Source of the DNA: UBA3839 sp963627995
GTDB lineage: Bacteria; Bacteroidota; Bacteroidia; Bacteroidales; Bacteroidaceae
NCBI GenBank assembly: GCA_963627995.1
Contig: CAVGCV010000004.1
Location: 124,001 to 188,000, forward strand
Direction of reading: 5' to 3'
DNA length: 64,000 nucleotides
Below are positions 50,616-58,893 of this stretch, in pieces; the stretch's first letter is position 1; each line of letters begins with the position of its first letter. The position numbers and the translations under genes were made by a program. Under the pieces are notes generated by a model. The model did no database searches and had not been told where the DNA came from. It was given only the letters and a program-made list of their open reading frames with translations.

Positions 50616-53600
50616 TTAGAGGCGGACTTTCTTTCCGTTGACGATGTAGACGCTGGGCGTGGCGGGCGCCGGCAGCTTGCGCCCGGACAGGTCGTGGATG
50701 CGCGGCTTCTCCGGGTCGGCGCCGGCGGTGCCGATGCCCGTCGGGTCGGCGACGACGCGGATGATGCCGTCGGACTCCAGCGACGAAATGTCCCAGAGGT
50801 AGCCCGGCGCGGGCACGGCCGGCTCGAACACGGGCGTTCCCGAGAGGGCGATGGCGGCGCTGCCGGTGAAGACCCTGTAGTCGGTGTCGGGCTGCCAGTC
50901 GTCGGTGATGCGCTCCATGCGGAACACGGGGCTGTTGAGCGCCACTTTCCCGGCAACGGCGAAGTTGTCGCACGCCGATGACGTGCCGCGGCTGCGGACG
51001 CGCAGGATGCCGCCCTCCTTGACGGTGAGCGTGCCGGTCAGCGTGAGGCGGCCGACTGTCCGCGCCGTCTCCTTTCCGGCCGCGACAAGCCCGCCCTTGC
51101 TGACGGTGATGGAGGCGCACTGGCCCGTGCCGTAGGCCGCCGCGCCGCCGTCGATGGTGACGAGGCCCGTGGTGGTGGCCGCCGATGTGTTGTCGAGGCT
51201 GACCGCCCCCTCGTGGACGTTGATGCCCGCGCTGCTCGCGCCCGTGAGCGAGAGCGTGCCGGCACCGTATTTGTTGAGCGTGGCGCTGGCGTTGAGGATG
51301 CCGGCGTACGTGGTGCTCGTGCCGAGGTAGCCCACGTTCCATGTTCCCGTCGACAGCGTGCAGTCGGTGGCTGTGCTCTGGAGCGCGCCGATGCTCGACG
51401 TGCGGTTTTCCTCCGTTCCCTTCTGGCTCACGACGTGTACCACGTACACGCCCGATTCAGGCTGCAGCGTTCCCTTCCGCATGTTGAGCGTCGACGTGAG
51501 GCGGAATTGTCCCGACGTGGGGTTGAGCGTGCCCTCGAAAGCCGACGCGTTGGTCGAGTAGTCGCCGCGTACGTAGGGGAAGCTGATTCTCAGCGTTCCC
51601 TTTCCGCTGAGCGTCCCCTGCACCTTGCAGCGCTGCCCGGCGCTGACTGTGAGCGTCTTCCCCTCGGCGATGTCGATGGCGTTGTTCAGTGTCGGTATCG
51701 CCGACGTGCTGTTGTTGTTGAAGATGGAGATGGCGGCGTTGCCGGCGACGTGGATGCTCGATGTGGCGTTGCCGAACGTCGTGTTCCACGTGCCCATGGC
51801 GAGCGTTCCGGCCTGCAGGACTGTCGATTTCCATGTGTTGTTGCCCGCATAGGTGATGTTCAGCTGTCCCGCGCCTGTTTTGATGAGTGTGCCGTTGCCC
51901 TTGACGATTCCTTTCAGCGATGTCGCGCCGCTCGGAATCTGGATGGTGGCGGAGTCGTTGAGCGTGATGCCGCGGTTGGTGGCGGTGTTGGCGTTGTTGA
52001 CGATGAGCGTGGCCTTGCCAATCTGCAGGTTGTCGGCCGAAGCCGAAGCCGCGCCGATGCTGCTCGCGGTGCCGCCGTCGGCGAGCTCGGTGACGGCCAC
52101 CGTTCCGCTGTTGATGATGGTGCGGCCCGTGTAGTCGCTGTTGGCGGCGGAGAGCGTGACCTTTCCTTCGCCGTTCTTGATGAGGTCGCCCGTCCCGCTC
52201 AGCCCGCCTGTTCCGCTGATGGTGAACGGTTTCGTGTCGTTGGCGAACTCGATGTTGCCCACCGGCACGAGCTCGTCGATTTGGATGGCCGTCTGCACCG
52301 CTTCGTCGTCGACGACGACGTGGTCGCCCGCAACGAACTCGGTGGCTTCGCCGTTGAGCTTGAAGTTCTCCGCCTGGTAGTTCCACACGTTGCTCTCGGC
52401 GCCCGTCCAGCGCACGTTGTGCGCCGCCGCGCGCTGCTCGTGGATGTTCAGCCAGAGCGCCTTGTCCTCGTTGGTTACCTGGTAGGACAGTCCTTGCAGG
52501 CCGCGCACCGAGATGTCGTCCGTCGAGCCGCTGAATGTGCCGGTGTATTCCACCAGCTTGTAGCGTCCGGGAGCGGGCTTCTTCACGTCGGGTACGATGG
52601 TGAAGACGATGCTGCCTCCGTCCGAAACCGTCAGACTGCCGTCGATGTGCACGAGGTCGGCCGTGGCATTGGCCTCGCTGATGTCCGATTCGATGAACAG
52701 CCGTGCGCCGACTGTGAGCGCCTTCTTCAGCGTTATCGTGCCGATGCCGCTCTCGCCGCTGCCCGGCATGAGCCGGCCTCCCTCGTGGTTGAGCGCGCCT
52801 TCAATCCTGAGCCGGCCTTCCACTGTGGCGTTGCCGGCGAGCGTGCCGCGTGCGCGCAGCTCCACATTGCCCCTGACGGTGGTGTTCGCCTCGAGCGTTC
52901 CCTCCGAGATGTAGGTCGTGCCCGTGTAGTTCATGGGCGCGTTGACCACCAGCCGCCCCTGCTGGCTCTTCCAGAGGTCCATCGTCCCCTCCAGACTGCC
53001 GCTGCCGCCGACGGTGACGGTTTGCCCCCTCACGGGCATGGCGTAGACGGCACCCGGGCTGAGGCTGCCCTGCAGGTCGGCGATCGGCGCCGACGTCAGG
53101 TCGAACAGCACGCTCTTGCCGTCGGCATACGTCGCCGCCGTGGCGTGGTCGTAGTCCGTGAATCCGCTGCCCCCCACGCCCCATGCCGTAGCGTTCGGCG
53201 CATAGACCAGGTCCGCCACCATGCAGGGCGGAAGCTGCGGGCGCGGCATTCCGTAGCCCAGGTAGAAGCCGGGGTTCGGGCTCTGGTAGTAGCCCTTCGT
53301 GGTGCAGTCGCCGCGGTAGTGCGGGTCTTCCAGCAGGCAGTAGATGTTGTCGACGGCCGTCTCGTAGTCGGTCGTGAAGCCGGTGATGCCCACGCACACG
53401 CCGTTCTCCTTGTGAAGCAGGATGAGCTCCTCGCGCCAGTCGCCGATGATGTCGCCCCAGAACGCGGCGCGCTTGGCGTAGACGGTGAGGTAGCGCCATC
53501 CGCTCAGTTTCGCTATTTCCAGGAGGCGCCCCTTGTAGTAGTCCTTGATGTAGACGCTGTAGTGGCTGTCGGTGGTCTCCACGATTTCGCGGTCCAGCTC

Positions 53601-55070
53601 GCCGTCCCACCAGATGCCCTCCGTCGGGTAGGGGGCGGTGAGGTTGGGGATGAGGTTGCCCCGGGCGTCGTACACGCCGCCCATGGTGGACCACATCTCC
53701 CATCCCAGGTGGTCGGGGTCGATGTCGATGCACTCGCCGCGTCCCACGTCGCCCACGCCCGAGAGGTACCACTTCTTGATGGGCTCGCCCGTGGCCGCGT
53801 CGTAAAGAATCTGCCCGAGCATGTCGCCGGCGTTCTGCTGGATGGCGAACGTCTCGAGCCCGGGACGCTCGGGGTCGATGTCGCTGGTGCGGAAGCGGTC
53901 GCCGTGGGCAATGCCCGCGTTGAACAGCGTGCTGCCGTCGGCTGCCATCGTGTAGCCCCCCTCGATCATCTCGTCGCGCCCGTCGCCGTCCACGTCGCCG
54001 ATGCGGATTTGGTGGAATGCCGCGCCGCCCACGGGCTTGCAGAACAGCTCGTGCCAGTTGCCGGCCTTGCCGCTGCTGAAGTCGAACGCATAGGCGTTGT
54101 TGTAGTAGTAGTGGTCGCCGTTCGTGCCGCGCGTGTGCCATTCGAACACGATGGCGGGATGCACGCCGTCGAAGCAGTAGATGCCCACGCGCCCCACGTG
54201 CTTGTTGTATTCCTCGCCCTTGAGCGACGCGCGGTTCGTGCGGTTGTAGTGCGTGTTGTAGGTCTGCTCGACGGAGCATTTCTCGCGCCCCGTCATGCCG
54301 TCGACCACGGTCATGTAGCGCGGAGGGTTCCTCGCGCCCTGCGTCTCGTAGTCGGTGATGCCGTCGCCGTCGGTGTCGCCCGTCGCGCTGCCGTTCACGT
54401 AGAGGCCGAACGTCTTGCTGTCTGGGTCCCAGAACTGCGTGCCGTCGGACGTTTGCAGGATGAGCTCGCCCTTGCCGTCGCAGTCGATGTCGTACGCGTT
54501 CACCTGCTCCGTGGCGAATTCGTTCGGCCCCAGCTTCACGGTCCACAGGTGCTCGCCCGTGCGCAGGTAGCCCTCGACGTAGCAGTCGAGCGAGGTCGAT
54601 GTACTGATGCGGTCGACCACGTAGTCCATCTCGCCGTCGCCGTCGAGGTCGACGGGCCACACGTACTTCGTGGTGTAGTTGGCGGCGGTGAGCGGCGAGT
54701 CGGTGAAGCGGATGTCCACGAACATGTTCCTGAGGTCGTGGCTCCTGACCGCGTAGGGCACGCTCTGCTCCCCCTCCCTGCCGCCGGCCACGACGGTGAC
54801 GGTCACGTTGCTGCCCGCCGGCACCTGGGCGGCGGTCGTCTTGAAGTTGGTGTTCGCGAGCGGCGCGGCGTTGATGCGCGTGCCGTCCACATACACGTTG
54901 TAGGTCGCGTTCTCCGGCTCTTGCGCCAGCCGCCGCCATGTGACGGTGGCGCTGCTGCCGTTCTTCGCGACCACCACGCCACGCCCCAGCCGCTGCTGCA
55001 GCCGCTGGGCGGGGGCTTCCACGGAGAGCGATGCCAGCAGCACCGCGAGGCAAAGAATAGTGGTTCTCAT
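50616..55070 (-). CDS. PL11 rhamnogalacturonan lyase fused to autotransporter-type repeats and a T9SS signal
   Basis: Encodes 1484 residues with a signal peptide (1-22). Residues ~23-620 are a PL11 lyase: an FnIII-like start, then propeller blades with calcium loops DLDGDGEMD, DIDCDGKGE, DTDGDGITD and DVDGDGRDE, and NIYCLLEDPHYRGDC, GYYQSPNPGFYLG near the end. PL11 enzymes cut the rhamnose-galacturonate backbone of rhamnogalacturonan-I by beta-elimination. Residues ~640-1440 consist of autotransporter-associated beta-strand repeats (GEGKVTLSAANSDYTGRTI, YGAGTLSLTG). The C-terminus (IHDLSGRKLPAP ... VYIVNGKKVRL) is a T9SS sorting signal, so the lyase should be surface-displayed. Upstream gene of the PL11-GH2 operon. 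Confidence 0.92.
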   Translation of the reverse strand: MRTTILCLAVLLASLSVEAPAQRLQQRLGRGVVVAKNGSSATVTWRRLAQEPENATYNVYVDGTRINAAPLANTNFKTTAAQVPAGSNVTVTVVAGGREGEQSVPYAVRSHDLRNMFVDIRFTDSPLTAANYTTKYVWPVDLDGDGEMDYVVDRISTSTSLDCYVEGYLRTGEHLWTVKLGPNEFATEQVNAYDIDCDGKGELILQTSDGTQFWDPDSKTFGLYVNGSATGDTDGDGITDYETQGARNPPRYMTVVDGMTGREKCSVEQTYNTHYNRTNRASLKGEEYNKHVGRVGIYCFDGVHPAIVFEWHTRGTNGDHYYYNNAYAFDFSSGKAGNWHELFCKPVGGAAFHQIRIGDVDGDGRDEMIEGGYTMAADGSTLFNAGIAHGDRFRTSDIDPERPGLETFAIQQNAGDMLGQILYDAATGEPIKKWYLSGVGDVGRGECIDIDPDHLGWEMWSTMGGVYDARGNLIPNLTAPYPTEGIWWDGELDREIVETTDSHYSVYIKDYYKGRLLEIAKLSGWRYLTVYAKRAAFWGDIIGDWREELILLHKENGVCVGITGFTTDYETAVDNIYCLLEDPHYRGDCTTKGYYQSPNPGFYLGYGMPRPQLPPCMVADLVYAPNATAWGVGGSGFTDYDHATAATYADGKSVLFDLTSAPIADLQGSLSPGAVYAMPVRGQTVTVGGSGSLEGTMDLWKSQQGRLVVNAPMNYTGTTYISEGTLEANTTVRGNVELRARGTLAGNATVEGRLRIEGALNHEGGRLMPGSGESGIGTITLKKALTVGARLFIESDISEANATADLVHIDGSLTVSDGGSIVFTIVPDVKKPAPGRYKLVEYTGTFSGSTDDISVRGLQGLSYQVTNEDKALWLNIHEQRAAAHNVRWTGAESNVWNYQAENFKLNGEATEFVAGDHVVVDDEAVQTAIQIDELVPVGNIEFANDTKPFTISGTGGLSGTGDLIKNGEGKVTLSAANSDYTGRTIINSGTVAVTELADGGTASSIGAASASADNLQIGKATLIVNNANTATNRGITLNDSATIQIPSGATSLKGIVKGNGTLIKTGAGQLNITYAGNNTWKSTVLQAGTLAMGTWNTTFGNATSSIHVAGNAAISIFNNNSTSAIPTLNNAIDIAEGKTLTVSAGQRCKVQGTLSGKGTLRISFPYVRGDYSTNASAFEGTLNPTSGQFRLTSTLNMRKGTLQPESGVYVVHVVSQKGTEENRTSSIGALQSTATDCTLSTGTWNVGYLGTSTTYAGILNASATLNKYGAGTLSLTGASSAGINVHEGAVSLDNTSAATTTGLVTIDGGAAAYGTGQCASITVSKGGLVAAGKETARTVGRLTLTGTLTVKEGGILRVRSRGTSSACDNFAVAGKVALNSPVFRMERITDDWQPDTDYRVFTGSAAIALSGTPVFEPAVPAPGYLWDISSLESDGIIRVVADPTGIGTAGADPEKPRIHDLSGRKLPAPATPSVYIVNGKKVRL

Positions 55071-55111
55071 CCTTGGGAGTTTTTTAGTTAGCTGTGTTTC
55101 CTTGTGCCGGC

Positions 55112-55119
55112 AAAGGTCG
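55112..55119 (-). promoter_or_regulatory. Possible -7 element of the PL11 gene
   Basis: GACCTTTG on the minus strand, one base off TAnnTTTG, 42 bp before the start. No suitable -33 was found. The leader contains GCTAACTAAAAAAC. Confidence 0.35.
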
Positions 55120-55183
55120 TGGAAACCGCCAACATTCTCCTAAAGTCTCGTCAAAATAAATGAGAATGTCGTAACAAACGCGG

Positions 55184-57577
55184 CTATTTCGGCGTTTTCC
55201 CCAGCTGGTAGTCCTTGGGCGACACGCCGAACCGCTCCTTGAAGCACTTGGCGAAGTAGCTGGCGTAGGCGAACCCCACGAGGTCGGCCACTTCGTTCAC
55301 GCTGTGGGACGAGTGGCGCAGCAGGTGGGCGGCGCGCTCCAGCCGGATGTTTCGGATGAAGTCGGTCGGGGCCTGTCCCGTGGCCTCGCGCAGGCGGCGG
55401 TAGAGGTTCATGCGGCTCATCAGCATGTCCGCGCTCATCGCGTCCACCGAGTAGGCGGCGTTGTCCATGTTCTTCTCCACGGCGGCCCTGGCGCGCTCCA
55501 CCAGCTCGCGGTCGGCGGGCGAGAGCGGCGCGGGCGCCGCCTCCGGCGCGTCTTCCGCCGGCGGAGCTCCGGCCGGCAGTCCCTTTCGCCGCCTCCTCCT
55601 GCCCCAGGCGTGCAGGCCGAGGCCGAGCAGCACGGCCGCGCCGCCCACCAGCACCCGCACGCCCGTGCGCTTGTGCCACGCCACGGGGCGGACAACCGTG
55701 GCGACCACGGCCGGGCGGCCCCAGCGCCCGAACGCGTCGGTGGCCTTCACCTCCAGCTCCGTCCTGCCGCCGCCCACGCCGCGCAGGCTGACTGCCGCCG
55801 CGCCTTTGGGCAGCTCCGTCCACTCGCCCCCGCCGCCAGTCCGGTAGGCCAGCCGCACGTCCTGCGGGCGGTCGTACTCGAGCGTGGTCAGCCCCACCTC
55901 CAGCTCCTCCTCCCCGCGCGCCAGGCGGATTTCGCTGCCGCCTGGCGGCATCAGCCTCCGCCGGCCGCCGACTATATAATAGGACACGCGCGCGCGGACG
56001 TTGCCGACGGGCGCGTCCATCTCCGCCGTGTGCGGCAGCAGGAACCACTTCCCGCCGCCGCGCACCGCGATGCCTTCCGCCGTCGCCGCCATGTCGTCGA
56101 ACGCCGCCAGCCGGAGCTCCTCCTGACGGCAGTCGGTGGTCCTCGTCCCTCCGTCGCGCGGCTGGTATTCCTTGACCTGCCGCGCCGACAGCACCCACAG
56201 GTGTCCGCCGCTGTCCATGCGCAGCCGCTTCACGGCGTCGCCGTTCTCGTTGCCGGCCCGCGGCGTCTCGGTGGCCGCGCCGCTCTTGCGGTCGATGCGG
56301 AACACCTGCCCGATGCTGCTGCCCACCCACACGTCCGCGCTGTCGATGGCGAGGCAGCTCAGGCTCTTGCGGTCGAGCAGGACGCGGTGCGCCCCCTCTC
56401 TCAGCGCGCAGAGCCCCTTCCCGTTCGACACGAAATAGACGGTCCCGTCGCTCGCCGCCCCGATGTCGTGCACGCGCCCGATGCCGCCGGCGAGGCGCAC
56501 GGCGCGCCCCGTCCCGCGCTCCAGCAGGTAGAGCGCGTCGAACGTCCCGATGTAGCGCGAGCCGCCGCGCCCCTCGGCGAACGACAGCACCCTGCCGTCC
56601 AGCGTGCTTTCCGCCTCGGCGAGCCATGCGGGGCGCGCGTCCCCCCGCCAGCCGTCCTCAAGCGGCGCCGGGCGGCCTCGGGCGGGGAGGGGCCGGAGCG
56701 TGCCGCCCCGGGTGTCGAACGCCAGCGTGCCTTGCGGGGTGCGGACTGCGAGCCGCCGCGCCGCCCCGTCGTACTCCATGCCCCGCACGGGCTGGCCGTC
56801 GGGGGTGGCCGCCGCGGCGGCGGGGGGCTGGCTGTCGTCGTCCGCGTCGAGGCGCACGACGGCGCCCGCGCTCGTCCCCACCCAGTAGCAGCGCCCGTCC
56901 CCGTCCTCCACGATGCAGGTGGGGTAGCCCGCCTGCTCCCACGGCCTGGGGGCGAAGTCCCTTTCCGCCTTCTTCCGCCGGCAGAGCCCGCCGTTCCACA
57001 GGCACGCCCACACGCTGCCCGCGCTGTCCTCGTAGAGGGCGGCCACGCCCCGGTCGCGCCCTTTCCACCGGAGGACGAACCGATCCAGGAGGCGGAAGTC
57101 GGCCGAGACGTGCAGCACGTGGTTGCGGTAGGCCACCCATGCCGTCCCGTCGCGACAGGCCAGCAGGTAGTTGATGCGCTTGTCGGCCAGTTCCCGCCCG
57201 CCGTCCTCCGCGCCCCGCACCATGAGCGGGCGGATGCCGAGCGTCGCCTTCCGCAGGCTGTACGCGCCGTTCTTCGTCCCGAACAGGATGCTGCCGCCGT
57301 CCGCCGTCTCGGCCAGGCAGGTCACGTCGTTGCTCCGCAGGAGGTCGGGGCGGTTGCGGTCGCTTCGGAACGCCTCGGTGGCGTGGCCGTCGAGGCGGCA
57401 GAGGCCGCCCTTCTCCCGCCCCGTCCACAGGAATCCCTCGCTGTCGGTCGTCGCGCACAGCGCGTCGGCCGTCGCGTCGCAGGGGGCCGACGGCGGGAGC
57501 AGGCCGTTGCGCGTCGTCTGCCCGCCGAGCGGGAGGGCGGCGGTGGCGAGGAGGAGGAGGAGGGGAGTCTTTTTCAT
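55184..57577 (-). CDS. HTCS-like membrane regulator: propeller sensor joined directly to an AraC DNA-binding domain
   Basis: Encodes 797 residues with a signal peptide (1-20). Residues ~25-500 are two-component-regulator propeller repeats (DSEGFLWTGREKGGLC, EDSAGSVWACLWNGGLC, MDSGGHLWVLSARQV). Residues ~545-635 form a Y_Y_Y domain. One transmembrane helix follows (~645-662, VRVLVGGAAVLLGLGLHAWG), then a short linker and a C-terminal AraC HTH (~700-797, MSRMNLYRRLREATGQAPTDF, VNEVADLVGFAYASYFAKCF). The histidine kinase and receiver domains of normal hybrid two-component systems are absent, so it would act as a one-component membrane regulator. It probably controls the PL11-GH2 genes 113 bp downstream. 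The open frame extends upstream through repeat F, but 57577 gives the signal peptide. Confidence 0.88.
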   Translation of the reverse strand: MKKTPLLLLLATAALPLGGQTTRNGLLPPSAPCDATADALCATTDSEGFLWTGREKGGLCRLDGHATEAFRSDRNRPDLLRSNDVTCLAETADGGSILFGTKNGAYSLRKATLGIRPLMVRGAEDGGRELADKRINYLLACRDGTAWVAYRNHVLHVSADFRLLDRFVLRWKGRDRGVAALYEDSAGSVWACLWNGGLCRRKKAERDFAPRPWEQAGYPTCIVEDGDGRCYWVGTSAGAVVRLDADDDSQPPAAAAATPDGQPVRGMEYDGAARRLAVRTPQGTLAFDTRGGTLRPLPARGRPAPLEDGWRGDARPAWLAEAESTLDGRVLSFAEGRGGSRYIGTFDALYLLERGTGRAVRLAGGIGRVHDIGAASDGTVYFVSNGKGLCALREGAHRVLLDRKSLSCLAIDSADVWVGSSIGQVFRIDRKSGAATETPRAGNENGDAVKRLRMDSGGHLWVLSARQVKEYQPRDGGTRTTDCRQEELRLAAFDDMAATAEGIAVRGGGKWFLLPHTAEMDAPVGNVRARVSYYIVGGRRRLMPPGGSEIRLARGEEELEVGLTTLEYDRPQDVRLAYRTGGGGEWTELPKGAAAVSLRGVGGGRTELEVKATDAFGRWGRPAVVATVVRPVAWHKRTGVRVLVGGAAVLLGLGLHAWGRRRRRKGLPAGAPPAEDAPEAAPAPLSPADRELVERARAAVEKNMDNAAYSVDAMSADMLMSRMNLYRRLREATGQAPTDFIRNIRLERAAHLLRHSSHSVNEVADLVGFAYASYFAKCFKERFGVSPKDYQLGKTPK

Positions 57578-57608
57578 GGGGAGGCGCGCGGCGCGTGGGT
57601 TGCCGGTG

Positions 57609-57639
57609 CAAAAGTAGCGTTTTTCGCGGGGAGGGCAAA
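57609..57639 (-). promoter_or_regulatory. Promoter of the HTCS-like regulator
   Basis: On the minus strand TTTG (57636-57639), 19-bp spacer, TACTTTTG (57609-57616): an exact consensus match, 31 bp before the chosen start, which supports that start. Confidence 0.7.
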
Positions 57640-57693
57640 CGTCCGCGGTCTCCGCTTTCCGCGCGCGGTGTTTTTTCCCCCGACACTGCGGTG

Positions 57694-57815
57694 GGAAAAA
57701 CACTGCGGAGGGGCCGGAAAGCGTCCGCGGAGAAAATATTTTTTGTCTGCGGACGAAACATGTTTCCTCCGCGGAGCGCGGGAATTTTCTCTGCGGAGGT
57801 TTTTGGCGCGCTGTT
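57694..57815 (+). repeat. Palindromic intergenic repeat, copy F
   Basis: A 122-bp forward copy starting AAAAACACTGCGGA (57694-57707). It has the hairpin CGTCCGC ... GCGGACG (57720-57753), the palindrome AAACATGTTT shared with copy A, CTCCGCGGAG, and an end GGTTTTTGGCGCGCTGTTTC shared with copy B. A partial duplicate of the shared end (ACACTGCGGTGGG) lies just upstream. It sits between the divergent regulator and etfB promoters in the gene-free stretch 57578-58019; nothing else was recognised there. Confidence 0.85.
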
Positions 57816-57894
57816 TCGGGCGTGTTCCGCGCCCTCCGCCGATATTGCGCAGTTTGCGCGCAAGTGAGCAGGAAAAGCGGCATTTTTGGATGTT

Positions 57895-57928
57895 TTTGCG
57901 TGGAAACCAATAAAAATAACTACCTTTG
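57895..57928 (+). promoter_or_regulatory. Promoter of the etfBA-acyl-CoA dehydrogenase operon
   Basis: TTTG at 57895-57898 and TACCTTTG at 57921-57928 with a 22-bp spacer, followed by a ~90-bp leader to etfB. Confidence 0.6.
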
Positions 57929-58019
57929 CGCCGCAAAAAGTGTGTTTTTGGACTATCTTGCCTTTTTGCCGCACCTGACAACACCGTGTGGAAAAAACAA
58001 TCACATCTTATTATCAGTT

Positions 58020-58889
58020 ATGAGTTTGAAAATTATTGTACTTGCAAAGCAGGTGCCCGACACGCGAAACGTCGGCAAGGACGCGATGACGGCCGAGGGA
58101 ACGGTGAACCGCGCCGCCCTGCCTGCCATCTTCAACCCCGAAGACTTGAACGCCCTGGAGCAGGCCCTCCGCCTGAAGGAGCAGCATCCGGGTTCCACCG
58201 TGGGCGTGCTCACGATGGGGCCTCCGCGCGCGGGTGAGATCATCCGCCAGGGCCTCTACCGCGGCGCCGACACGGGCTGGCTGCTCACCGACCGCCTCTT
58301 TGCCGGCGCCGACACGCTGGCCACGTCCTACGCGCTGGCCACGGCCATCAAGAAAATCGGCGGCGCCGACATCGTCATCGGCGGCCGCCAGGCCATCGAC
58401 GGCGACACGGCGCAGGTGGGCCCGCAGGTGGCCCAGAAGCTGGGCCTGAACCAGGTGACCTACGCCGAGGAGATTCTGAAGATCGAGGACGGCAAGGCCA
58501 CCATCCGCCGCCACATCGACGGCGGCGTGGAGACGGTGGAGGCCCCCCTGCCCGTGGTCATCACGGTGAACGGGAGCGCCGCCCCCTGCCGCCCCTGCAA
58601 CGCCAAGCTGGTGATGAAGTACAAGTACGCCACCTGCCCGATGGAGCGCCCGGCCGACGACCCCCGCGCCGGCCTCTACGAGGAGCGCCCCTACCTGACG
58701 CTAAACCAGTGGAGCGTGGCCGACGTGGACGGCGATGCCTCGCAGTGCGGGCTGGCCGGCTCGCCGACGAAGGTGAAGGCCGTGCAGAGCATCGTGTTCC
58801 AGGCGAAGGAGTGCCAGACCCTGACGGGCAGCGACGCCGACGTGGAGGGCTTAATCAAGGAATTGTTGAACAATAAAATCATTGGCTAA
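58020..58889 (+). CDS. etfB: Electron transfer flavoprotein beta subunit
   Basis: Encodes 289 residues. With EtfA it binds FAD and AMP (or a second FAD) and carries electrons for the acyl-CoA dehydrogenase encoded downstream. Typical beta-subunit features: IIVLAKQVPDTRNVGKDAM at the start, FNPEDLNALEQALRLKE, and the nucleotide-binding segment IVIGGRQAIDGDTAQVGPQVAQ, with TPTKVKAV-like GSPTKVKAVQ near the end. ATG 58020 is used because the frame upstream has no homology. The stop lies 4 bp before the etfA ATG, so the two are coupled. Confidence 0.95.
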   Translation: MSLKIIVLAKQVPDTRNVGKDAMTAEGTVNRAALPAIFNPEDLNALEQALRLKEQHPGSTVGVLTMGPPRAGEIIRQGLYRGADTGWLLTDRLFAGADTLATSYALATAIKKIGGADIVIGGRQAIDGDTAQVGPQVAQKLGLNQVTYAEEILKIEDGKATIRRHIDGGVETVEAPLPVVITVNGSAAPCRPCNAKLVMKYKYATCPMERPADDPRAGLYEERPYLTLNQWSVADVDGDASQCGLAGSPTKVKAVQSIVFQAKECQTLTGSDADVEGLIKELLNNKIIG

Positions 58890-58893
58890 GGAT

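Noticed and set aside
51213..55091. A 1292-codon open frame on the plus strand opposite the PL11 gene
   Set aside because: Same GC artefact; the PL11-repeat-T9SS protein on the minus strand has recognisable domains along its whole length.
4101..57815. The repeats as a CRISPR array
   Set aside because: The copies are ~6-19 kb apart, palindromic, and not arranged with short regular spacers; no cas gene was seen.
4101..57815. The repeats as terminators only
   Set aside because: Copies B, C and F lie between divergently transcribed genes, where a terminator is not needed.
57578..57910. In-frame N-terminal extension of the HTCS-like regulator through repeat F
   Set aside because: It would translate the repeat and overlap the promoter at 57609-57639. 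The ATG at 57577 gives a proper signal peptide.
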